Shown: positions 41,882-49,411 of the stretch, in pieces
How positions within the stretch are numbered: the stretch's first letter is position 1
Layout of the letters: each line of letters begins with the position of its first letter
NCBI GenBank assembly: GCA_902806085.1
Contig: CADCVH010000118.1
Location: 62,001 to 126,000, forward strand
Length of the DNA: 64,000 nt
Direction: 5' to 3'
From: an uncultured Rubrobacteraceae bacterium
GTDB lineage: Bacteria > Actinomycetota > Rubrobacteria > Rubrobacterales > Rubrobacteraceae
Position numbers and translations under genes: made by a program
Notes under the pieces: generated by a model
What the model was told of the DNA's origin: nothing
The model's database searches: none
The model's input: only the letters and a program-made list of their open reading frames with translations

Positions 41882-42898
41882 CTACACGTTCGGTCCCTCT
41901 GCCAGGGCGGTCGACTCCCTGACCATCAACCACGGCTCCAGCAGGACCTTCCTGCTCCCTCCTCCCGACCCGTCCTCGATCCTGTCCAGCAACATCCTGG
42001 CCGCCCTCACCCCCATCTCGTAGGTCGGCTGCGCGAGCGTCGTGAGCGGCGGACCGGTCAGCGGCGCCCACTCGGGGTCGTCGAAGCCCACCACGGAGAC
42101 GTCGCCAGGAACGCCCAGGCCCATCTCGTTTACGGTGAGCAGGGCGCCGAGCGTCATCTGGTTGTTGGCGGTGACCAGCGCCGTCGGGGGCGAGGGAAGG
42201 CTCAGGAGCTCCCTGGCCCCCTCCCGCCCGCCCGTGGTTCGGAAGTCGCCGAAGCGGACGAGCGAATCCTCCAACTCCACCCCGAGGTCGGCCAGCGCGT
42301 CGCGCAGGCCCAGGTGCCGCTCGTAGCCCGAGGCCTTGTCCAGAGGGCCGGAGATCATGGCTATCCTCCGGTGCCCCAATCCCACGAGGTGCTCCGCTAT
42401 GAGGCGCATCCCGACGCGGTTGTCCACGCTGACGACGTCGGCGTCCACCCCCTCGACGTCGCGGTCCACGAAGACGAAGGGCACGCCTTCGTCCCGCAGG
42501 CGCCGGACGTGGCTCTCGCGTCGGGCCGAGGGCGCCACCATCAAACCGTCCACCCGCTTCTTCGCGAGCTCCGTGATGTACTCGTCCTCCCGCTCGGGGT
42601 CCTCGTCGGTGTTGCACAGAAAGAGGTGGTAGCCGTGGCTCAGGGCCACGTCCTCAACGCCGCGCACGACCGAGGTAAAAAAGGAGTTCTGGATGTCCGA
42701 GATCAGCAACCCTATCGTGAACGTCCGCCGCGTCTTTAAACCCTTCGCCAGCAAGTTCGGCCGGTACGAAAGCTCCTCCACCGCCGCCAATACGTCCCCC
42801 CGCGTCCCCTCCGAAACCTTCCGAGTCCCGTTCAAAACGTGGGACACCGTGCTCACGGACACCCGCGCCCGCCTGGCCACGTCTTTCATGGTCTTCAC
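41882..42898 (-). CDS. LacI-family transcriptional repressor
   Basis: A 338-aa regulator. The helix-turn-helix MKDVARRARVSVSTVSHVLN is followed by the hinge NLLAKGLKTRRTFTIG and a periplasmic-binding-like sensor domain with NSFFTSVVRGVEDVALSHGY, VFVDRDVEGVDADVVSVDN, HRRIAMISGPLDKAS and PGDVSVVGFDDPEWAPL. It is first in the long minus-strand sugar region and has two operator matches just upstream, so it probably represses itself and downstream genes. The GTG at 42898 and the ATG at 42889 are both possible starts. Confidence 0.9.
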   Translation of the reverse strand: MKTMKDVARRARVSVSTVSHVLNGTRKVSEGTRGDVLAAVEELSYRPNLLAKGLKTRRTFTIGLLISDIQNSFFTSVVRGVEDVALSHGYHLFLCNTDEDPEREDEYITELAKKRVDGLMVAPSARRESHVRRLRDEGVPFVFVDRDVEGVDADVVSVDNRVGMRLIAEHLVGLGHRRIAMISGPLDKASGYERHLGLRDALADLGVELEDSLVRFGDFRTTGGREGARELLSLPSPPTALVTANNQMTLGALLTVNEMGLGVPGDVSVVGFDDPEWAPLTGPPLTTLAQPTYEMGVRAARMLLDRIEDGSGGGSRKVLLEPWLMVRESTALAEGPNV

Positions 42899-42912
42899 CC
42901 TCACCCCCGATC

Positions 42913-42938
42913 CGCAATCGTTTGCGCAATCGTTTGCA
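42913..42938. promoter_or_regulatory. Two overlapping LacI-type operators
   Basis: Read on the minus strand, TGCAAACGATTGCG (42938-42925) and CGCAAACGATTGCG (42926-42913) match the LacI consensus TGnAAnCGnTTnCA, the first at all but the final base. Their centres are 12 bp apart, about one helical turn. They cover the predicted +1 of the repressor promoter. Confidence 0.8.
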
Positions 42939-42966
42939 CGGTAGCGGAAGCGTCGGTTTGTGTCAA
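42938..42966 (-). promoter_or_regulatory. Promoter TTGACA-17-TACCGT for the LacI gene
   Basis: A perfect TTGACA (42966-42961) and TACCGT (42943-42938) with 17 bases between. The -10 box abuts the operators, so repressor binding would block transcription. Confidence 0.8.
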
Positions 42967-42987
42967 GAAGGGCATTCGCGGGGCGGT

Positions 42988-43016
42988 TTGACAGGGCCGG
43001 GCGGCGCGGACAGTAT
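42988..43016 (+). promoter_or_regulatory. Promoter TTGACA-17-CAGTAT for the SGNH hydrolase gene
   Basis: TTGACA at 42988-42993 and CAGTAT at 43011-43016 with 17 bases between. The leader to the ATG at 43053 is about 30 bases and holds GAGGGAGGA. Divergent from the LacI promoter; the operators lie about 75 bp upstream of the predicted +1. Confidence 0.55.
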
Positions 43017-43052
43017 TGGTCTCTCTGTCGGGGTAGTTTGAGGGAGGACGAG

Positions 43053-43694
43053 ATGAGGACGGTGCTGTGTTACGGGGACTCGAACACGTGGGGGTCTGAC
43101 CCGGAGACGGGGGAGCGGTTCGCGCCCGAGGTGCGCTGGCCCGGGGTGTTGGCGCGGGGGTTGGGTGACGGGTTCCGTGTGATCGAGGAGGGGCTGCCCG
43201 GCAGGACGACGGTCCGGGACGACCCCATAGAGGGCGCGCACAAGAACGGCCGGGCGTACCTGCGGGCCTGCCTGGAGTCTCATAGGACCCTGGATCTTGT
43301 GACGGTCATGCTCGGGACCAACGACCTGAAGGAGCGTTTCGGCGCCTCCGCGTCGGACATAGCGCAAGGGGCGGCGTCGCTTGCCGACGAGATCCTGCTC
43401 AGCGGCTGTGGCCCTGAGGGCGGGGCGCCGGTGGTGATCCTGATCTCACCTCCCCCGGTCGGCACGCTGACCGACATGGCGGAGATGTTCGAGGGCGCGG
43501 AGGAGAAGTCCGCGCGGTTCGCCGGGCACTACCGGCGCTTCGCAGAGCAGCGCGGATGCGGTTTCCTGGACGCGGGCGCGGAGATAACCTCAAGCGACGT
43601 GGACGGCATCCACCTCGAAGCGGACGAGCACCGCAAGCTCGGCGAGGCCGTCGCCGCCCGCGTCGAAAAGGCCCTCGGATGGGCGACGGTTTGA
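43053..43694 (+). CDS. SGNH/GDSL hydrolase family esterase
   Basis: A 213-aa hydrolase. LCYGDSNTWGSDPETG supplies the nucleophile serine (GDS), LPGRTTVRDD the glycine block, VMLGTNDLKERF the GTND asparagine block, and SSDVDGIHLEADEHRKLG the Asp-His pair. No signal peptide, so cytoplasmic, likely an arylesterase or sugar-ester deacetylase. Strong ribosome site. It overlaps the next gene by 16 bases, so the two are coupled. Confidence 0.9.
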   Translation: MRTVLCYGDSNTWGSDPETGERFAPEVRWPGVLARGLGDGFRVIEEGLPGRTTVRDDPIEGAHKNGRAYLRACLESHRTLDLVTVMLGTNDLKERFGASASDIAQGAASLADEILLSGCGPEGGAPVVILISPPPVGTLTDMAEMFEGAEEKSARFAGHYRRFAEQRGCGFLDAGAEITSSDVDGIHLEADEHRKLGEAVAARVEKALGWATV

Positions 43695-44845
43695 GGGTTC
43701 TGCTCGTCGGCGGCCCGATGTACGACCCCCTTTACGAGCGGTTGGGGGAGTTCGAGGAAGAGCACGGCGTGAGGGTCGAGGCCGTCGTCGCCCCCACCCA
43801 CCCCGGCCTCAACGAGAGGATAGAGGAGGGGTTCGGGTCGGGCGCCGCCGGGTACGATCTGATCTCCACTCACACAAAGTACGCCCCCAGCCAGAAGCAA
43901 TGGCTGACCCCCCTCGACGACGACCTGGCCTCCTCAGAGCTCACGCCCTTCGGCGCGCGGCCCATGGAGCTTGCGCGCATCGACGGCGCGCTCTACGGCA
44001 TCCCGCGCAACCTCGACGTGAAGCTCCTCCTGTACCGCACCGACCTGATGGAGGACCAGCCCTCCTCCTGGGAAGACCTGCGCGAGACGGCGGCCCGCCT
44101 CCGCTCCGACGACCTCTACGGCTTCGTCTTCCCCGGCAAGGAGTCCGGGCTCTTCGGCCACTTCTTCGAGCTGCACGCGATGGCGGGGGGAAAGATGTTC
44201 GAGGACGACGGCCCGCCCGCGCCGCGCATGGACGACGAGGCCGGCCGCTGGGCGCTCGGCCTGTTAAAGGACCTCTACGAGAACGCAGCCCCGAAGGAGA
44301 CCCCCGACTGGCACTACGACGAGGTCGCCGCCTGCTTCCGCGAGGGCCGGGCCGCGATGGGCACCGACTGGCCCGGCGGCTTCTACACCTACGTCGACCC
44401 GGGGAGCAGCGAGGTCGCGGGCCGTTTCGACGTGGCGCTCTACCCGGAGGGGAGCGCCGGGCGGCACGTCTACTCTAGCTCCCACTCCTTCGCCATCCCC
44501 ACCAGCGTCCGCGACCGCCCGGCGGCCGTCGAGCTGCTGCGCTTCCTGACCTCGCGGGAGTCGCAAGCCCACGAGGCGAGGCTCGGCACCCTTCCGGCGC
44601 GCGGCGACTCTTTGGGGGACGCCCGCTCGGAGGACGAACCGGGGTCGCTGGCCGGGAGGCGTTGGGGGTTGTTGGAGAAGGCGCAGGAGCACGCCCTGAT
44701 CCCACCCAAGCACCCGAACTACCCGGCGGTGGAGGACGCGATCTGGGAGGGGATACGGGAGGTATTTCTGGGGAACAAGGGCGTAGAGGAAGCCCTGAGG
44801 GAGACGGAGGCCGCGGCGGGGCGCGCGGCGCGCGGCGAACGATGA
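43679..44845 (+). CDS. Solute-binding protein family 1 homologue without an export signal
   Basis: A 388-aa protein that reads as a full extracellular binding protein: SGAAGYDLISTHTKYAPSQ, LDGDD-like LTPLDDDLASSEL, ARIDGALYGIPRNLDVKLL, FPGKESGLFGHFF, FREGRAAMGTDWPGGFYTYV and RHVYSSSHSFAIPTS. Yet the N-terminus is MGDGLRVLLVGGPMYDPLY, with no basic-hydrophobic signal or lipobox. Either it works inside the cell or it is an importer subunit that lost export. An alternative TTG at 43691 does not change that. No permease is adjacent. Confidence 0.8.
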   Translation: MGDGLRVLLVGGPMYDPLYERLGEFEEEHGVRVEAVVAPTHPGLNERIEEGFGSGAAGYDLISTHTKYAPSQKQWLTPLDDDLASSELTPFGARPMELARIDGALYGIPRNLDVKLLLYRTDLMEDQPSSWEDLRETAARLRSDDLYGFVFPGKESGLFGHFFELHAMAGGKMFEDDGPPAPRMDDEAGRWALGLLKDLYENAAPKETPDWHYDEVAACFREGRAAMGTDWPGGFYTYVDPGSSEVAGRFDVALYPEGSAGRHVYSSSHSFAIPTSVRDRPAAVELLRFLTSRESQAHEARLGTLPARGDSLGDARSEDEPGSLAGRRWGLLEKAQEHALIPPKHPNYPAVEDAIWEGIREVFLGNKGVEEALRETEAAAGRAARGER

Positions 44846-44912
44846 CGCACCGGGCCCGGTACCGCGACGACGCGCCGGACACGCGTAGACCACGGGAGAC
44901 GAGAGGGGCCGA

Positions 44913-45854
44913 GTGAGGGACAGGTTGGCGACGGATGCGGCGTCGAGGAGGCTTTTAGGAGGCACGGGCCTCTCCGTCTCGCCGCTGTGCATCGGGTGCG
45001 CCCCGTTGGGGGACATGCCCGAGACGTTCGAGTACGGGGTTGGCGAAGATCGGGCCTTCCAAACCCTCGAAGCGGTCTTCGAGAGCCCCGTCAACTTTCT
45101 CGACACCGCCGCCTCCTACGGCGACGGCGAGAGCGAGCGCCGGATAGGCGAGGTGCTGAAGAGGAGCGGCGGCCTGCCCGAGGGCGTCGTGCTCGCCACC
45201 AAGGCCGACCGCGACCTGCGGACCGGCGAGTTCTCGGGGGAGCAGATGCGCCGCTCCGTCGAACGGTCCTTGCGGCTGCTCGGCCTCGACCGCCTCCAGC
45301 TCGTCTACCTGCACGACCCCGAGCACGAGGGCTTCGGGCACATGATGGCCCCCGGCGGCCCGGTCGAGGTCCTGCGGGACCTCGGGGACGAGGGCGTCAT
45401 CGAGCACCTCGGCGTCGCGGGCGGGCCGATAGATCTGGAGATCCGGTACGTCCAGACGGGCGTCTTCGAGGCGGTGATCACCCACAACCGCTACACCCTC
45501 GTGGACCGCAGCGCAGAACCCTTGCTCGACGTCGCCGCCGAACGGGGCGTCGCGCTGCTTAACGCCGCCCCCTACGGCAGCGGCATCCTCGCCAAGGGCC
45601 CCGACGCCTACGCCCGCTACGCCTACCAGGAAGCGCCGGAGGAGATGGTCCGACGGGTCCGCAAGATGCAAGCGGCCTGCGGGGAGTTCGGCGTCCCGCT
45701 CGCCGCCGCGGCGTTGCAGTTCTCTATGCGCGACCCCCGCGTAGCCTCCACCATCGTCGGCATCAGCCGTCCTGAGAGGGTGGAGCAAACGCTGGAGTTG
45801 GCCGCCCAGCCCGTCCCGGAAGAGCTTTGGGGGAGGCTGGACCGTCTGGCATAG
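44913..45854 (+). CDS. Aldo/keto reductase
   Basis: A 313-aa NAD(P)H-dependent oxidoreductase with a TIM-barrel. The catalytic tetrad is visible as D and Y in NFLDTAASYGDGESER, K in LATKADRDL and H in LVYLHDPEH. Similar to the D-threo-aldose 1-dehydrogenase/L-fucose dehydrogenase subgroup, which oxidise aldoses to lactones. The GTG start has GAGAGGGG upstream. It probably shares a transcript with the SGNH hydrolase and binding-protein homologue. Confidence 0.85.
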   Translation: MRDRLATDAASRRLLGGTGLSVSPLCIGCAPLGDMPETFEYGVGEDRAFQTLEAVFESPVNFLDTAASYGDGESERRIGEVLKRSGGLPEGVVLATKADRDLRTGEFSGEQMRRSVERSLRLLGLDRLQLVYLHDPEHEGFGHMMAPGGPVEVLRDLGDEGVIEHLGVAGGPIDLEIRYVQTGVFEAVITHNRYTLVDRSAEPLLDVAAERGVALLNAAPYGSGILAKGPDAYARYAYQEAPEEMVRRVRKMQAACGEFGVPLAAAALQFSMRDPRVASTIVGISRPERVEQTLELAAQPVPEELWGRLDRLA

Positions 45855-45884
45855 AAGCCCGGCGTCCGCGCCGACCGGAGTGGG

Positions 45885-46484
45885 CTAGTCGCGCGGAATT
45901 CCCCTCGAAACGAGGGCAGCAGCGGTGAGCATCGACAGGGCAACGCCGGTGACTATCATTGCTTCGAGGGGGGAAGCCCCGGGCCCTCCGGTGTCCGGCA
46001 AGGAACCCCGCGCGGCGTCCAGTTCCCGGAGGTCCGAGCTCGCCAGCTCCACCGGTTTCGTGCGCCCGCAGTAATCCGTGGCCAGGTAGTCGTCGGTACG
46101 GTAGGCGTACACCAGGTACGTCTCGCCCTCCTCGAAATTCCGGCCGCAACCGGCTTCGGGTCCTTGCCCATAAACGACGACGCTGCCCTCCGATGCGCCT
46201 TTCCAGGCTTCTTCGACCTCGAACGTTACGGGTCCCAGGAAGGGATCATCGCCGTCGGGCGGCACCGACGGGGCTTCTTCGACTTTCACCACCTTGCCAG
46301 AGAAGACGGCAGCCGACTTCTCGAACGATTCCTCCACAACAGATTCGTCCGCGTTCGCTGCCACCGCGCAACCACAGGCGTGGGCCTCGCCGGCCCGCGG
46401 TCCGCCCAACCTCAAGAGGTTGACGATAAGCGCGACGGCCAGGAACCATGCCTGTCTCCTCGGTAAAGTCATGGTCCTCCTCAT
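45885..46484 (-). CDS. TIMP/NTR-like surface protein with LPDTG sorting signal, copy 1
   Basis: A 199-aa exported protein. The signal peptide ends GEAHA, leaving an N-terminal CGC, the arrangement by which TIMP-like inhibitors present a free cysteine. AVFSGKVVKVEEA, then VTFEVEEAWKGASEGSVVVY and YLVYAYRTDDY match the netrin-like beta-barrel. The C-terminus is a sortase signal: LPDTGG, a hydrophobic span and a basic tail. ATG at 46484 follows the neighbouring stop by four bases; an ATG at 46472 also fits. Protease inhibition is inference. Confidence 0.75.
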   Translation of the reverse strand: MRRTMTLPRRQAWFLAVALIVNLLRLGGPRAGEAHACGCAVAANADESVVEESFEKSAAVFSGKVVKVEEAPSVPPDGDDPFLGPVTFEVEEAWKGASEGSVVVYGQGPEAGCGRNFEEGETYLVYAYRTDDYLATDYCGRTKPVELASSDLRELDAARGSLPDTGGPGASPLEAMIVTGVALSMLTAAALVSRGIPRD

Positions 46485-46488
46485 TGCC

Positions 46489-47067
46489 TCAAGGGTGCGT
46501 TCGCTTGAGTAGTAACCCGACGGCGCAGGCAACGGAGATCGACAGCGCGGCCGTCGCCAGCAAGATGCCGCCGATGGGCGCCGGAGCGGGACCGCCCGTC
46601 TCCGGTAGCTCCTCCACCGGGGGACCGAGGAGCCGCAGGTCCGCCTCCGCCCCTGCCAACGGTTTGGTCTCCCCGCACGCGTTGTTCTTCAGCGGCGCGT
46701 CGTCCGCATCTTTCGCCCGAGAGGCGTAGACGAGGTAGTCCTCACCCTCCTCGAACAGGTTGTAGCAGTTGGCGCCGTCTCCCTGGCCGTAGACGCTCAC
46801 CGATTCGGCCGCGACGCCCTTCCAGGAATCCTGCACCGCGAAAGAGATCCTGCCCGGAGCCATCATCCCGCCGCCCGGCGATGCCGCATCCTCGTAGATG
46901 CTTTGCACCTCGCCCGAGAACACGGCGTCGGATCTCTTTACCTCGTCTTCGAGAGGCAATGACATACAAGAACAGGCGTGCGCCGGCCCCGCGTCGAGGG
47001 CGGCGAGCGAGAGGCTCATCGCGAGGGCCATAAGCAGGCAGGCGATGCGCATCCTCGTCGTTCCCAC
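46489..47067 (-). CDS. TIMP/NTR-like surface protein with LPETG sorting signal, copy 2
   Basis: A 192-aa paralogue of the previous gene. Signal peptide ends GPAHA, then CSCMSLPLEDEVKRSDAVFS; RISFAVQDSWKGVAAESVSV and DYLVYASRAKD follow. The C-terminus carries LPETGGPAPAPIGG, a hydrophobic helix and KRTHP. Both copies are probably linked to peptidoglycan by a sortase encoded elsewhere. The two genes are in tandem on the minus strand, as after a local duplication. Confidence 0.75.
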   Translation of the reverse strand: MGTTRMRIACLLMALAMSLSLAALDAGPAHACSCMSLPLEDEVKRSDAVFSGEVQSIYEDAASPGGGMMAPGRISFAVQDSWKGVAAESVSVYGQGDGANCYNLFEEGEDYLVYASRAKDADDAPLKNNACGETKPLAGAEADLRLLGPPVEELPETGGPAPAPIGGILLATAALSISVACAVGLLLKRTHP

Positions 47068-47142
47068 GTTCGGCCTCGCTTTCTGTTTGCATCCGTTTAC
47101 CCCTTTACAAGGGTTCGGGACGATCGGTTCCCGTCTCTGGTC

Positions 47143-47898
47143 TCAGCTCATCAACTGGCCGCCGTTGACCTCTATGATCTCCCCGACCAGGTAGTTCGCG
47201 GCCGGGGAGGCGAGGAACGCGACGACGGAGGCCGTCTCCTCCGGCGTGCCCTCGCGCCCCATGGGGATGGCGTTCTTCAGGTTCTCGCGGACCTCGGGGG
47301 GCGTGAAGCGGTCGTGGAACGGGGTGGTGATGACGCCGGGGGCGACGCCGTTTACGAGGATGCCCTCGCCGACGAGCTCCTTCGCCATCGCGCGGGTGAG
47401 GGTGCTGACGCCGCCCTTGGCGGTGGCGTAGGCCGAGGAGCCGGGCCCGCCGCCGTTGCGGGCGGCGACGGAGGTTACGTTGACGATGCGTCCCCCGCCC
47501 CCCCGGCGCATCATCGGCAGCACGGCCTTCGAGCAGAGAAAGACGCTCTTGAGGTTGACGTCCATGACCCTGTCCCAGAGATCCTCGGTCATCTCCGAGA
47601 ACGGGCGGCGCTCCAGGAGCGAGCCCGCGTTGTTGACGAGGACGTCGAGCCGGCCGTAGCGGCCCTCTATCTCCCCGACCATCCGCTCCACCTCGCCGGC
47701 GTCGGAGACGTCGCCCCCGACGAGCATCGCCTCGCCGCCGGAGGACGAGATGCCTTCGGCGACCTCTCTTGCCTCGTCCTCGCTCGCGTTGTAGTGGACG
47801 GCCACGCGGCGTCCCTCACGGGCGAGCGCCTCGGCCACGGCGCGGCCTATCCCGGTGCTGCTGCCCGTAACCCAGGCGACCCCTTCGGAAAACTCCAT
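47143..47898 (-). CDS. SDR-family oxidoreductase
   Basis: A 251-aa classical short-chain dehydrogenase. TGSSTGIGRAVAEAL binds NAD(P), LVNNAGSLLERR is the NAG motif, and the catalytic S-Y-K is in NVTSVAARNGGG and SAYATAKGG. The C-terminus YLVGEIIEVNGGQLMS is typical of the FabG-like group. GGGAGG lies eight bases before the ATG. A CATACT box upstream may be its -10. Substrate unknown. Confidence 0.9.
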   Translation of the reverse strand: MEFSEGVAWVTGSSTGIGRAVAEALAREGRRVAVHYNASEDEAREVAEGISSSGGEAMLVGGDVSDAGEVERMVGEIEGRYGRLDVLVNNAGSLLERRPFSEMTEDLWDRVMDVNLKSVFLCSKAVLPMMRRGGGGRIVNVTSVAARNGGGPGSSAYATAKGGVSTLTRAMAKELVGEGILVNGVAPGVITTPFHDRFTPPEVRENLKNAIPMGREGTPEETASVVAFLASPAANYLVGEIIEVNGGQLMS

Positions 47899-47992
47899 AC
47901 GCTGTTACCTCCCTGTAATCTCCTCCCTGTAGTATGGACGATCCGGCAACACGGGGCTCGTACGCCAGAGTGGCGACAGAGGAGGAAGCGCG

Positions 47993-48475
47993 ATGGACTT
48001 CGTGGATCTCCAACGGCGGCGCGAAGAGAGGGCGAGGGTCTGTCAGAAGCCCGAAAGCTCGCGCCGAAGCGTCGCACTCGATCCCTTGTTCCTTTTTGGG
48101 ACGGGTTTCGTTCTGGGCTCCGTCGTCTGCCTCTTCCTCTACGATACGTTTTACATGAGCGGCTTCTCCGTTTTGTTGCCGTTCGTGGTCACGATAGCGT
48201 TGCTCTGCTATATCGGCCGGCTACTGCTGCGGAGAGATCCCACAAAGCCAGGACCAAGGCCCGGAAGCGAGAAGCAGCTCCTCATGGCGATCCAGGAGAC
48301 GCACGGTATCACCCCCGTCGAGGCCGCCCTCAAAACCTCGCTAACGGTGGACGAGGCGGACGATATCCTGACCCGCCTCGCAGAGCGCGGCCACCTCGTC
48401 GTCCAGAGCCGGGACGGCGCCCTCCGCTACGCAATGCCCGGCAGACATTCCACCCCGGGCCCAGGAACGACCTAG
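47993..48475 (+). CDS. Small membrane protein with a winged-helix-like C-terminus
   Basis: A 160-aa protein with two hydrophobic helices (about residues 31-50 and 58-76) and a cytoplasmic part that reads as a helix-turn-helix: GITPVEAALKTSLTVDEADD, ILTRLAERGHLVVQSRDG. This resembles the short membrane proteins in which a wHTH sits after two spans. GAGGAGG precedes the ATG. No named family is recognised. It faces a convergent LtnD-like gene across 42 bp. Confidence 0.6.
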   Translation: MDFVDLQRRREERARVCQKPESSRRSVALDPLFLFGTGFVLGSVVCLFLYDTFYMSGFSVLLPFVVTIALLCYIGRLLLRRDPTKPGPRPGSEKQLLMAIQETHGITPVEAALKTSLTVDEADDILTRLAERGHLVVQSRDGALRYAMPGRHSTPGPGTT

Positions 48476-48517
48476 AACGTTCCGCGAGAACGAGGCCCGA
48501 TGCCTCCAGCCTAGAAC

Positions 48518-49411
48518 CTACGTCTCCTGCGAGGGGCCCATCCCCTCTTCGAAGACGCGCAGGATGCCCGAGTCGTCCTCCCTGCCGAAGCCCAGGGAGG
48601 CGCCCATTTCGTAGAGCCGGTGCGCCGCGTCGGAGAGCGGGGTGGCGAAGCCGCTCCCCCTGGCCGCCTCGCGGACGAGGCCCATGTCCTTGACGAAGAT
48701 GTCCAGGGCGCTCTTTGGCGGCAGGAACTCGCGGTCGAGCATCCTTCGGCCGCGGTCTTCGAGCATAAAGGAGCCCGCCGCGCCGTGACGGATCGTCTCG
48801 TACACGGACCCCGGGTCGAGCCCGAGGGCCTGCGCGTAGGCGAGCGCCTCCCCGGCCGCGGCGATGTGGATGCCGCACAGGAGCTGGTTGACGAGCTTCA
48901 CGGACTGCCCATCGCCCGCCGACGGCCCGCAGAGGACCACCGTGGAGCCCATGGCGTCCAGGGCCGGACGGAGCTCCCCAAAGAGGTCATCCGGCCCGCC
49001 CGCCATGATGAGCAGGTCGCCCCTACCCGCCCGCGCCACGCCCCCGCTTACCGGCGCGTCGAGGAGCCGCAGTTGCCGCTCGGAGAGACGCCGATCGAGC
49101 TCCCGAACCGGCTCCGGTCCGACGGTGCTCATGGCGACCACGGCCGCGCCAGGGGCGAGCGCCTCGGCTGCCCCGTTCTCGCCGAAGAGCGCGGCTTCGG
49201 TCTGCCCGGCGTCGACGACCATAAGGACGAGGGCGTCGGCGCCCTCCGCGGCTTCGCGGGGCGATCCGGCGGCCGTCGCCCCCACGTCCGCCAGCGGTCG
49301 CATGTTCTCTTCGCGCACGTCGAAGACGCGGAGGCCGAAGCCGGCGGAGAGGAGGCACTTCGCCATAGGGGCGCCCATGGCGCCGAGGCCGACGAAGGCA
49401 AGGTTTTGCAT
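48518..49411 (-). CDS. ltnD: Beta-hydroxyacid dehydrogenase (LtnD-like)
   Basis: A 297-aa NAD(P)-dependent dehydrogenase of the 6-phosphogluconate dehydrogenase/3-hydroxyisobutyrate type. FVGLGAMGAPMAKCLLSAGF is the dinucleotide site, DAPVSGGVARAGRGDL the substrate loop and GDGQSVKLVNQLLCG carries the catalytic lysine. LtnD enzymes oxidise L-threonate (C2), and the directly adjacent DUF1537 kinase (stop and start touching) supports that assignment. Tartronate semialdehyde reductase activity is an alternative. Confidence 0.8.
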   Translation of the reverse strand: MQNLAFVGLGAMGAPMAKCLLSAGFGLRVFDVREENMRPLADVGATAAGSPREAAEGADALVLMVVDAGQTEAALFGENGAAEALAPGAAVVAMSTVGPEPVRELDRRLSERQLRLLDAPVSGGVARAGRGDLLIMAGGPDDLFGELRPALDAMGSTVVLCGPSAGDGQSVKLVNQLLCGIHIAAAGEALAYAQALGLDPGSVYETIRHGAAGSFMLEDRGRRMLDREFLPPKSALDIFVKDMGLVREAARGSGFATPLSDAAHRLYEMGASLGFGREDDSGILRVFEEGMGPSQET

